A stretch of DNA of 64,000 bases, from contig NZ_VULO01000002.1 in NCBI RefSeq assembly GCF_009696615.1, positions 170,545 through 234,544 on the forward strand, read 5' to 3'. Positions 27,005-35,285 of this stretch are shown one piece after another. Positions within the stretch are counted from its first letter, which is position 1. Every line of letters begins with the position of its first letter. Source of the DNA: Scrofimicrobium canadense. GTDB taxonomy: Bacteria > Actinomycetota > Actinomycetes > Actinomycetales > Actinomycetaceae. The position numbers were made by a program, and so were the translations under genes. The notes beneath the pieces are model-generated. The model searched no databases and was not told the origin of the DNA. It was given only the letters and a program-made list of their open reading frames with translations.

Positions 27005-28510
27005 TCAGTCTGTTTCTCCCCATATCTGACGGATCCAATCTGACGATTTCGATGTCAGCACCTCATATTGCTCATCGCGTGACAACGAAGGAAGCATTTG
27101 TCCTTGAGTCGCAGACTCTTCTGGCACCAAGAGAGACACTCCTAAGCCGCCTCGGCCATCGGATAATTCGCCCCCCAAAAGGTTGTAGAGCGTAGGAAAG
27201 ACATCAAGCTGAGTGCCTTCTGAACGTTGCAGTGTTACGCCGTCAGGACTGTAGAACTTGTTGAATATCGGGTACTCATCCTGGCGGGGAATGAGGTTAC
27301 GGTATGCCGCTACGGGATAGCCATCCATGATTTGGTGATCCGCGATCATTACGACGACTGTGTTCTCCAGGAGCCCATTTTCATCCATGAAATCGACCAG
27401 TTCTGCGACCATCTCGGATTGGCATTTGATAGCTGATAGCGTCTTGTCGCTATATGCATCCGGGCAGTGAGGGAGGATCGAAGCTGGAGAATGATTGTCG
27501 AGGGTTGCAAATGAGAGCGAAAAAGGAGCATTCTGCTTGCTGAGGTCCAGTAGCTCTTGCTTCACATAGTGGATGAGACGTCGATCAGCTAGACCCCAGC
27601 TCACCATCTCTGTCTCTCCCTGCGCCTCCCAGTCACGCAACTCTAGGACTCGGTCGAAGCCGTGGCTTGTTAAGAAATCTCGTGAGTTTGCGAACGTGAG
27701 ATCGCCTCCAGATAGGAATACCTGGTTGTAACCTTCTTGATGGAGTATGTCGCTCAAGCAAGTTACACCAGGCATGTAAGGTCCTGCATCTACGGCAATT
27801 TCTGATCCATTGGCTACGCTGTCTTCTCCTTCAGCGCGGATCGGGATACCGCAGTAGGAAGCAACCATTCCAGCCTGACTCCACCCCCCACTGGGGTATT
27901 GAGTATAGCGGTCAAGGGTTGCCCAATCTTCTGTTGTCTCCAGGAGGGATTCTAGCGCGTTACCTTCCACTAGAGAGTCATCCGCGAATGCGGTGTCCAT
28001 AGATTCTAGATAAATGACAACCAAGTTTTTGTCGCCGTCAGTCGGTTTGACTACATCTGGTTCGACGTAATATTCAGCGATATCGACATGGGTGGGACGC
28101 GGTGTAAGCCATTTGACGAGGTTGATTGCCTTATCTGCGTATACCGCTCCTATAGTGGCACTGACTAAAGACCCGATAAGGGTGAGTGCCAGAATGAAAC
28201 GCGACCAAAAGATATGGTGGTGTTTTCCTAGCCACTGTGAGAGGAGTAGCGCAACGCAAGCCCCAACAAAAACTACTACCCCCGGAAACACGATCCATTT
28301 TGCCAATGAAGCAGCATAGTAGTCGGGGATTCCTTCGTTTCCTGAACCGGAAAGATTATCGAGTGCTTGCGGAACGCTGATAGGACCAAATTCTCTTAGA
28401 CTCCATTTGGAGGCGCCGAAAGCAAGAGCGCCACTGGTCGCAAGCAACAGGATTACCAAGGAACTGATTAATTTGCCTAGTCGACGGCTCCAAGTGCTTG
28501 AATCTTTCAT
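27005..28510 (-). CDS. OpgB/LtaS-like phosphoglycerol transferase
   Basis: 501 residues with three N-terminal membrane segments (about 14-34, 71-92 and 103-127) and an extracytoplasmic alkaline-phosphatase-fold sulfatase-like domain. Motifs: LVVIYLESMDTAF (metal-binding Glu), GGWSQAGMVASYCGIPI (nucleophile region, as in OpgB/MdoB), FLSGGDLTFANSRDFLTSHGFDRV, LDNHSP and MIADHQ. Such enzymes transfer phosphoglycerol from phosphatidylglycerol to glycans or lipoteichoic acid. The sequence looks closer to the OpgB (membrane glucan) branch than to LtaS, which is unusual in a Gram-positive and points to decoration of a cell-surface polymer. Confidence 0.82.
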   Translation of the reverse strand: MKDSSTWSRRLGKLISSLVILLLATSGALAFGASKWSLREFGPISVPQALDNLSGSGNEGIPDYYAASLAKWIVFPGVVVFVGACVALLLSQWLGKHHHIFWSRFILALTLIGSLVSATIGAVYADKAINLVKWLTPRPTHVDIAEYYVEPDVVKPTDGDKNLVVIYLESMDTAFADDSLVEGNALESLLETTEDWATLDRYTQYPSGGWSQAGMVASYCGIPIRAEGEDSVANGSEIAVDAGPYMPGVTCLSDILHQEGYNQVFLSGGDLTFANSRDFLTSHGFDRVLELRDWEAQGETEMVSWGLADRRLIHYVKQELLDLSKQNAPFSLSFATLDNHSPASILPHCPDAYSDKTLSAIKCQSEMVAELVDFMDENGLLENTVVVMIADHQIMDGYPVAAYRNLIPRQDEYPIFNKFYSPDGVTLQRSEGTQLDVFPTLYNLLGGELSDGRGGLGVSLLVPEESATQGQMLPSLSRDEQYEVLTSKSSDWIRQIWGETD

Positions 28511-28821
28511 GGCATCCTTTCGGCGGCTCCCGAAGAAGGGAACAAGTTCACGGTGAGCAGCATTTCACCTAGTTTACTCCGCAAGGCATCTTCCTTGTTA
28601 CGCGTGGTGCGAAGCAGGTAAATAGCGAGGTAACTGGAGTAGGAATATTCAAATCAGTAGAATCTTTCTCTGAGAAAAGATTTCCGTATTCTTGCTATTT
28701 GATATTGAAGGGCAAATAGGCGTCGTTCGCACTGCACAGATCGCTACTCCTCCTTATACTGGCCAAGAGATCTACATCACGTAATTGCGTGATAAGGGAT
28801 TGCTTTTACGGGGAGGATGTT
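28511..28821 (+). promoter_or_regulatory. Intergenic control region before the PLBD-like cluster
   Basis: 311 bases without a gene, between divergent genes. It holds an imperfectly nested palindrome AATCTTT/AAAGATT (28661-28682), a TATACT box (28755-28760) that could be the -10 of the rightward cluster, and an inverted repeat ATCACG-N6-CGTGAT (28776-28793) just after it, well placed for an operator. A strong GGGGAGGA ribosome site precedes ATG 28822. Confidence 0.4.
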
Positions 28822-30195
28822 ATGGGAAAAGAGCTCACTGACGAACAACAAGGATGGGTACAAGAGGTACATCGTCAGGACGTTAACGGCTGGATCTATG
28901 TGCGGGTGGGGGGTGAGCCATTTAAGCGCGGATTTCAAATGGGGTACTGCACAGTTGATGAGTTTAGAAATGCCGTGCGTGTATACGCCGAGACCACGTA
29001 CCTCACTTTGGGGATGGAGTACAAATTCTTTGTTGAACATGCGGTTGCGATGCATAAGCCCCTTATTCCGGCTGAAATTCTTCAAGAAATGGAAGGACTT
29101 GCAGCTGGTTTTACGGCAGGTGGCTATCCCACGACGGTTGACGACATTATCGGGTGGAACGCTTGGCAAGAAATGACGGACTATTGGTGGCCAACAGTAT
29201 CGAAAAAGTATGCGAAAGATGGGCCGAAGAAAGCCCAAAGCATGCACTGCTCTGCGTTTGTGGCTACCGGATCGTGGAGTAAAGACTCTAAGCCTGTCCT
29301 AGGCCATACTTCTTTTGACTATTTTGCGTATGGCCAGTATTTCAACGTATTTCTCGATATAACACCCTCTGAAGGGCACCGCATGGTAATGCAGTCGGTG
29401 CCAGGCTACGTGGGGTCATTTACGGATTTTTGGGTTACTGATGCGGGCTTGGCTATCACTGAGACCACAATCGGTGGATTCGAAGGATACGACCCTAAGA
29501 AGATCCCCGAATACGTTCGTTCTCGCATTGCCTGCCAGTACGCCAATTCTATTGACGAATGGGTGGACCTTATTCGTAAAGACGATAATGGTGGATACGC
29601 CAATACGTGGCTACTTGCGGATGCCAATACCGGAGAGATCGCACGCTATGAGGAAGGACTGGTCTACACCAATTTTGAGAAGACCTCCGATGGGTATTAC
29701 TTCGGTGACAACGGTCCCAACGACCCACGCATCCGCCACTTGGAATGCTCTCCAGTAGGCTACAACGATATTCGCTCTCAGGTGGGAGCTAGGCGAGTGC
29801 GCTGGCGTCAACTTCTTGAAGGCAATAAAGGTGACATTACTGGTGAACTGGGCAAGCGCTTTTTAGCTGATGATTTTGATCCCTATTTGGGGTATCGCAA
29901 GCCCGGATTAAGAACCATTTGTGCTCACTGCGACTCTGACCCGGGAGATGTTGGAGGGCCAGCACCCTATGCGCCATTTGGTTCGTGCGACGGTAAAGTT
30001 GCCGACACCGATGATATCAAGGCCATGCGATTTTGGGGTCGCTTTGGTCGAGCAGATGGCGCACCCTTTTACGCTGAACAATACAACAGCGAACATCCAG
30101 AATGGGACACGTGGGCACCCTATCTAGTTGATAGACCTTCTCAGCCGTGGACTCTCTTCGATAACGGCACCGTCACAACACAAGACAGCATCTAG
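28822..30195 (+). CDS. PLBD-like (phospholipase B domain/C45) Ntn hydrolase, paralogue 1
   Basis: 457 residues, no signal peptide, so probably cytoplasmic. The order of motifs matches eukaryotic phospholipase-B-domain proteins (PLBD1/2): a candidate N-terminal-nucleophile Cys143 in MHCSAFVATG, a GHTSFD block where PLBD has AHNTW, then DAGLAITETTIGG, GGYANTWLLAD, ARRVRWRQLLE and a C-terminal RTICAHCDSD. Members of this Ntn clan mature by autocleavage before the Cys and hydrolyse amide bonds. Substrate unknown. ATG 28822 aligns with its two paralogues and has GGGGAGGA upstream; the longer frame from 28789 is rejected. First gene of a four-gene transcript with the permease. Confidence 0.8.
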   Translation: MGKELTDEQQGWVQEVHRQDVNGWIYVRVGGEPFKRGFQMGYCTVDEFRNAVRVYAETTYLTLGMEYKFFVEHAVAMHKPLIPAEILQEMEGLAAGFTAGGYPTTVDDIIGWNAWQEMTDYWWPTVSKKYAKDGPKKAQSMHCSAFVATGSWSKDSKPVLGHTSFDYFAYGQYFNVFLDITPSEGHRMVMQSVPGYVGSFTDFWVTDAGLAITETTIGGFEGYDPKKIPEYVRSRIACQYANSIDEWVDLIRKDDNGGYANTWLLADANTGEIARYEEGLVYTNFEKTSDGYYFGDNGPNDPRIRHLECSPVGYNDIRSQVGARRVRWRQLLEGNKGDITGELGKRFLADDFDPYLGYRKPGLRTICAHCDSDPGDVGGPAPYAPFGSCDGKVADTDDIKAMRFWGRFGRADGAPFYAEQYNSEHPEWDTWAPYLVDRPSQPWTLFDNGTVTTQDSI

Positions 30196-30240
30196 TAATC
30201 ATCCACAACACAAATTCATGGTTTCTGAAAGGAAACGAAG

Positions 30241-32352
30241 ATGAGTTCACAAACACACAGTACGCAAAAACCCGGCAGCCCACCGCCTGTGGGTGCCGAC
30301 CCGGTCGGGGCAAAGAAGAAAACGTCGTCGGGACGCATTACCGTATTTGGGCTGGCGATGCTCAATGTTGCGGCAGTTGCGGCATTGGCGAACGACTCCC
30401 AGCAAGCCGAATACGGTCTATCATCCGTTACATTCTTCGCCTTGGCCGCCATACTCTTCCTTGTACCGATTTGCTTGGTAGCTGCTGAACTAGCTACCGG
30501 CTGGCCAGAACCAGGTGGTATTTTTCGTTGGATCGGTGAAGGCTTAGGAGCGGGTCTTGGATTTACGGCAATTCTTCTGCTTTACGTAGAGGTGACCATA
30601 TCTCAAGCTGCAGGCCTTTCGAGTATCGCCAATATATTGGGATTCTTCCAAACCGACATCCATAGAGCTATGGAATGGGCTGAGCATCCGACTACGTGGA
30701 TTGTGTTGGTTTTCGGCATTGGCTATTTTTGGGCGATAACCTTTTTGGCTTCGCGCGGCGTAACTGTCTTTCAAACAATCGCTAAATGGGGAGTGGTGTT
30801 CGGAACTCTTATCCCCCTGGCTGCCATGGTTGTGCTCGTAATTATCTGGCTAGCACACGGTAACAAACCCGCCATCGACATGACGTGGAGCGGGCTGGTA
30901 CCGAAATGGTCGGGAATGGGAACACTGGCCCTGGCAGCTGGGGTGTTCTTTTCTTACGCGGGAATGGAAATGAATGCTGCTCACATCAAACAACTCAAGA
31001 ACCCGCGCAAGGCATACCCCGCGGCGATTCTTATAGCTGCTCTTTTATCGATGGCAATCTTCATAGTCGGAACAGTCATTATCGCGATGGTGGTTCCTCA
31101 AAAAGATATCAACATCATCTACGCCATCTATACAACCTTCTATGAGATTGGCAAAGCCGCTGGTATCCCGTGGGTCTTTACAATCGTTGCCTGGCTGACT
31201 CTATTGGCAGGATTAGCTGGGGTTATTTCGTGGCTCGCAGGTGTGCCCCTCATGTTGGTCAACGCTGGACGTGGCGGATTCTTGCCTAAATGGGCCCAAA
31301 AGGTCAATGAGAAGGGGATGCCTGCCCGCCTCATGTTCCTTATGGCGATGGTTATCTCTGTGTTATTGATAGCGCTAGTGCTTTTCCCTAACGTTGAGGG
31401 ATTCTATGCGATGCTCACCCAAACAGTGACTATTCTGTATCTGCTGATCTATGTCCTCATGTTCACAGCCTTCATGAAACTGCGGCGCAACCAGCCCAAT
31501 AGGCCACGATCCTTCACGGTTCCTGGAGGTAAAGCAGGTGCGTGGATTGTCGCAATACTAGGAGTATTCTCTTCGGTATTTGGGATAGTCTTAGCATTCT
31601 TTCCTCCCTCTCAGATTGCTAAAGAGGTGGGCTCTCCTGTGATCTACGTGGGCGGCATTGCACTCATGGTTGCTTTGACTTTTCTTTTAGCATTTGGGAT
31701 TTATCGGGCTCGCAAACCTTCGTGGGTTGACACGACCAACCCTGCGCCTCCTTTCACGTGGCAGATTGAAGGACTGAAAAAGCCGGAGAAAGTCACCTCT
31801 AATGTTCCTACAGAAATGCTCTCTGAAGGACAAGACGGTATGGGGATGCCGGTCAAGAGGCATTTTTCTCCTGACGATCAGGTGACTGAAGAACAGCTCA
31901 TCAGTGGAGGGTTCTTGCCTGAGAAGAAGAGAGGAAAGACCGGGGCCCCTGCGGTTGGCACAGTAACGTCTTCTGTCACAGCTACCTCACACCATGATGC
32001 TGCACCGGTAGTTTCTGCCGCGGCTACGACACCTCCGCGCACTGGCACAGTTACGCAGGCCGCGCCATCGGAGGCGGTTCCTACGGATCCAGCGACTGCG
32101 GCTTCCGCGGCGGCACGTGCAGCACGGGAAGCAGCTGCCGAATCAGAAGCGCTCGCGGCCGCTGCACAGGCATTAGCCCAAGAAGCGGAAGCTGATCAAG
32201 CCTTGGCTGATGCGCAAGAAAAGGCTCAGGCAGCGCACAAGGCAGCTCAGGTAGCGGAAGAAAAAGCACACTTTTCACCAGGAAAGCATGCAGCACCTCC
32301 TTCGGATGAGGATGAACAGAAGCCGAAGGATGGTCATGGAAGTAACACGTAG
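30241..32352 (+). CDS. GadC-like APC antiporter with long Ala-rich tail
   Basis: 703 residues. The first ~490 form a 12-segment amino acid antiporter of the glutamate:GABA/GadC branch: NDSQQAEYGLSSVTFFALAA, ELATGWPEPGGIFRWIGE, SYAGMEMNAAHIKQLKNPRKAYP and VNAGRGGFLPKW. The remaining ~210 residues are cytoplasmic, with a Thr/Ala/Pro linker and an Ala/Glu-rich heptad region (SAAARAAREAAAESEAL onward) likely to form a coiled coil, ending in an acidic tail. That tail is much longer than the GadC plug. It lies between PLBD-like paralogues 1 and 2, with a GAAAGGA site upstream, so it probably moves their substrate or product. Confidence 0.85.
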   Translation: MSSQTHSTQKPGSPPPVGADPVGAKKKTSSGRITVFGLAMLNVAAVAALANDSQQAEYGLSSVTFFALAAILFLVPICLVAAELATGWPEPGGIFRWIGEGLGAGLGFTAILLLYVEVTISQAAGLSSIANILGFFQTDIHRAMEWAEHPTTWIVLVFGIGYFWAITFLASRGVTVFQTIAKWGVVFGTLIPLAAMVVLVIIWLAHGNKPAIDMTWSGLVPKWSGMGTLALAAGVFFSYAGMEMNAAHIKQLKNPRKAYPAAILIAALLSMAIFIVGTVIIAMVVPQKDINIIYAIYTTFYEIGKAAGIPWVFTIVAWLTLLAGLAGVISWLAGVPLMLVNAGRGGFLPKWAQKVNEKGMPARLMFLMAMVISVLLIALVLFPNVEGFYAMLTQTVTILYLLIYVLMFTAFMKLRRNQPNRPRSFTVPGGKAGAWIVAILGVFSSVFGIVLAFFPPSQIAKEVGSPVIYVGGIALMVALTFLLAFGIYRARKPSWVDTTNPAPPFTWQIEGLKKPEKVTSNVPTEMLSEGQDGMGMPVKRHFSPDDQVTEEQLISGGFLPEKKRGKTGAPAVGTVTSSVTATSHHDAAPVVSAAATTPPRTGTVTQAAPSEAVPTDPATAASAAARAAREAAAESEALAAAAQALAQEAEADQALADAQEKAQAAHKAAQVAEEKAHFSPGKHAAPPSDEDEQKPKDGHGSNT

Positions 32353-32411
32353 TTTCTAGGTACGAAAAAATTCACATGCCCTTGTCGGGCAGAGGTATTA
32401 AAAGGGGAAAC

Positions 32412-33806
32412 ATGGCACAGCTATCAAGCGAGCAAGAGCAATGGGTCGCAGAGGCCTCCCGGTCAGAAATCAATGGCTGGATTTATTTGCACATCAACGG
32501 TGAGCCTTTCGCGCGAGGCTTTCAACACGGATATTTGGTGGCAGATGAGTGGGCTGATGCCCAGCGTGTCTATAAGGCAATGACTTATCAATGCTTTGGG
32601 TTGGAATACTCATTCTTCCAAAAGCACGCCGTGGAGATGCATAAAGACAAAATCCCTGAAGAAATTGCCGATGAGATGAAGGGGATTGCTGCCGGTCTCA
32701 CCGCCGCGGGAGTCCCAGCAACATTTGAGGACATCATCGGTTGGAACGCCTGGATGGAGGTAACCGACTACTGGTACCCGTCAGTGTCATCCAAATATGC
32801 GAAGGCAGGACCGAAGGGACCCCGAGGTTCGCATTGTTCAGCTTTTGTCGCTACTGGCTCAGCAACCGTGGACGGGAAACTAGTTATTGCACACACCAGC
32901 TTCGATGACTTCTGGGCAGGACAGTATTTCAATGTGCTTCTGGATCTCACGCCCACTGAAGGTTCGCGCATGGTGATGCAATCTGTTCCCGGCTATGTCG
33001 GCTCATTTACCGACTTCTGGGTGGCATCCTCAGGGCTAGTTGTTACTGAAACAACAATCGGTTCCTTCCACGGTTACGATCCAAAGCGTGCCCCTGAGTA
33101 TGTGCGTTCCCGCTTGGCCACGCAATATGCGAAGACGATTGACGAGTGGGTAGATACGCTCAATAAGGATAACAACGGGGGTTATGCCAACACATGGCTT
33201 GTGGGAGATGCCAACACGGGAGAGATTGCCCGGTATGAGGAGGGGCTTATCTACCAAAACCTCGAAAAGACACTAGACGGCTCCTTCTTCGGTGATAATG
33301 CCCCCAGTGATCCGCGTATTATGCACCTGGAATGTGACGACTATGGATACAACGACGTTCGCTGGCCTACCGGGGCAAGGCGCGTGAGGTGGATGCAGCT
33401 TTTGGAAGAGCACCACGGTCAGATTGACACCCAGGTGGGTCAGGCGATGATAGGGGACACCTACGATGTCTACCTTGGCTACAACAACCCGTCAATGAGG
33501 ACTATCTGTTCCCACTACGATGCTGACCCTCTCTACTATTTGTCTTCTCATGGCGTTCCGTTCAACCCATTTGGGTCCGTCGACGCCAAACTGGCCACCG
33601 GCGACGACGTACTGAAGATGAACATGTGGGGGCGTTTTGGTCGCGCTGACGGTACTCCGTTTGACGCAGATGCTCACCTGCGTCAGCACCCCCAGTTCAA
33701 TTGGCAGAAGGGATACCTAAAGTCTCGGCCATCACAGCCGTGGACCTATTTCGACAACGGGAAAGTCGATACCGAATCAACTGGACCACTGGAAAATAAG
33801 GAATAA
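32412..33806 (+). CDS. PLBD-like Ntn hydrolase, paralogue 2
   Basis: 464 residues, clearly homologous along the whole length to the genes at 28822 and 33809. Candidate nucleophile Cys142 lies in SHCSAFVATG, followed by VIAHTSFDDF, SSGLVVTETTIGSF, GGYANTWLVGD and RTICSHYDADP. No signal peptide is seen. ATG 32412 follows an AAAGGGGA site, while the upstream in-frame ATG has none. Only two bases separate its stop from the next paralogue. Retention of the key Cys and all blocks suggests an active enzyme, possibly with a different acyl or amino-acid preference from its sisters. Confidence 0.8.
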   Translation: MAQLSSEQEQWVAEASRSEINGWIYLHINGEPFARGFQHGYLVADEWADAQRVYKAMTYQCFGLEYSFFQKHAVEMHKDKIPEEIADEMKGIAAGLTAAGVPATFEDIIGWNAWMEVTDYWYPSVSSKYAKAGPKGPRGSHCSAFVATGSATVDGKLVIAHTSFDDFWAGQYFNVLLDLTPTEGSRMVMQSVPGYVGSFTDFWVASSGLVVTETTIGSFHGYDPKRAPEYVRSRLATQYAKTIDEWVDTLNKDNNGGYANTWLVGDANTGEIARYEEGLIYQNLEKTLDGSFFGDNAPSDPRIMHLECDDYGYNDVRWPTGARRVRWMQLLEEHHGQIDTQVGQAMIGDTYDVYLGYNNPSMRTICSHYDADPLYYLSSHGVPFNPFGSVDAKLATGDDVLKMNMWGRFGRADGTPFDADAHLRQHPQFNWQKGYLKSRPSQPWTYFDNGKVDTESTGPLENKE

Positions 33807-33808
33807 CG

Positions 33809-35167
33809 ATGGCCTCTCTTACGAAGGACCAACAACAGATAGTCGACCAGGGGACTCTTTCTGAAATCAACGGGTGGCATCACCTCAAAGTGAAGGGAAA
33901 TCCGTATGAGATCGGTTTCCAACATGGCTACCTCTTAGCGCCGCAATACAAGGATGCTCTGCGAACATACACGGCAATGACTCTCGAATGCTTCGGCATG
34001 GAATATTCCTTCTTTGTCGAGGCAGCGACCCGTATGCATAAGGACAAAGTTCCCGCCTACCTGATGGAAGAACTGCGAGGACTTGCCGAGGGGTTCACAG
34101 CTGCTGGCGTTTCCACCACTGTTGATGACCTCTTAGGTTGGAATGCGTGGATGGAACTCACCGATTACTGGTGGCCCACAGTTGCTGAAAAGTATTCCAA
34201 GAATCCTCCAAAAGGACCACGGGGCTCGCATTGTTCAGGCCTGGTAGCCACCGGCTCAGCCACACCCGATGGGAAGGTGGTTTTAGCCCATGAGAGCTTT
34301 GACGAGTTCTGGTCCGGGCAGTACTTCAACGTCGTTCTCGATATCACGCCTGATGATGGCAACAGAATCGTCATGCAGACTGTTGCCGGGTATCTGGCGT
34401 CAATGACCGACTACTATGTGACATCTGCTGGCTTGGCCATTACGGAGACCACTTTGGCTGGATTCCGAGGGTACGACGAAAAACGAGTCCCCGAATATGT
34501 CAGGGCCAGAAACGCAGCTCAGTTCGGAAATGACATTGACCACTGGGTTGAGTTGATGAACAAGGACAACAACGGTGGGTATGCAAATACGTGGCTGCTG
34601 GCTGATGCCAACACGGGAGAGATTGCCCGCTACGAAGAGGGCCTGATCTACCAGAAGTTGGATCGCACCAAGGATGGAACGTTCTTTGGATGCAACGCTG
34701 CTTTCGACCCGCGTATCCGCAATCTTGAGTGTGCTGATGTCGGCTTTAATGACCCACGCCAGCAAACTGGTGCCCGCAGGCAGCGGTTTATGCAACTGCT
34801 TGAGCAGTACCACGGGAAGATTGATGTGGAGATGGCCAAGAAAATCTTGGCTGACACGTATGATCCTTACTTGGGCTATCAGAACCCTTCATCGAGAGGA
34901 ATCTGTTCTCACTACGACGTGGACCCGCAATATTATGCGGATGACCCAACTGCAGTGTGGAATGTGCCGTTCTATCCGGCCGGATCGGTTGACGGTAAGG
35001 CCGTGGGTGCTAAAGAAATTCTCGCGATGCAGATGTGGGGTCGTTACGGCCGCGCTGACGGAGTGGAATTCGATGCGGATGAGTTCCTTCGCGAGCATCC
35101 ACTGTGGAATTGGCAGGAAGGTTACCTGAAGACGCGTCCTTCCCAGCCGTGGACGCTTTTTGTCTAG
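33809..35167 (+). CDS. PLBD-like Ntn hydrolase, paralogue 3
   Basis: 452 residues. Same fold blocks as the other two, with Cys142 in SHCSGLVATG, VLAHESFDEF (Glu where the sisters have Thr), SAGLAITETTLAGF, GGYANTWLLAD and RGICSHYDVDP. The change from AHTS to AHES sits where PLBD proteins have AHNTW and could alter the active site. AAGGAA precedes the ATG. It ends the four-gene run; the following 118 bases hold a regulatory repeat cluster for pepC. Confidence 0.8.
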   Translation: MASLTKDQQQIVDQGTLSEINGWHHLKVKGNPYEIGFQHGYLLAPQYKDALRTYTAMTLECFGMEYSFFVEAATRMHKDKVPAYLMEELRGLAEGFTAAGVSTTVDDLLGWNAWMELTDYWWPTVAEKYSKNPPKGPRGSHCSGLVATGSATPDGKVVLAHESFDEFWSGQYFNVVLDITPDDGNRIVMQTVAGYLASMTDYYVTSAGLAITETTLAGFRGYDEKRVPEYVRARNAAQFGNDIDHWVELMNKDNNGGYANTWLLADANTGEIARYEEGLIYQKLDRTKDGTFFGCNAAFDPRIRNLECADVGFNDPRQQTGARRQRFMQLLEQYHGKIDVEMAKKILADTYDPYLGYQNPSSRGICSHYDVDPQYYADDPTAVWNVPFYPAGSVDGKAVGAKEILAMQMWGRYGRADGVEFDADEFLREHPLWNWQEGYLKTRPSQPWTLFV

Positions 35168-35188
35168 ATTATTCATTCATTTCACCAC

Positions 35189-35239
35189 GTACAGTGTTAC
35201 GTTACTGTACACGGGGCCGTATACAGCTCCGTGTACAGT
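35189..35239. promoter_or_regulatory. Cluster of GTACAGT inverted repeats (operator-like)
   Basis: Three half-sites: GTACAGT at 35189, ACTGTAC at 35204 and GTACAGT at 35233. The first pair forms a 7-bp inverted repeat with an 8-base spacer. The second and third form a perfect 11-bp inverted repeat ACTGTACACGG/CCGTGTACAGT (35204-35214 with 35229-35239) around a spacer with GTATAC at its core. The central half-site is shared, so two binding modes exclude each other. No T run follows. It lies 47 bases before the pepC ATG. Confidence 0.75.
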
Positions 35240-35285
35240 TTCATGACCCCGTACGCGGACAACATGCAAAGAACGAGGGAAACAC

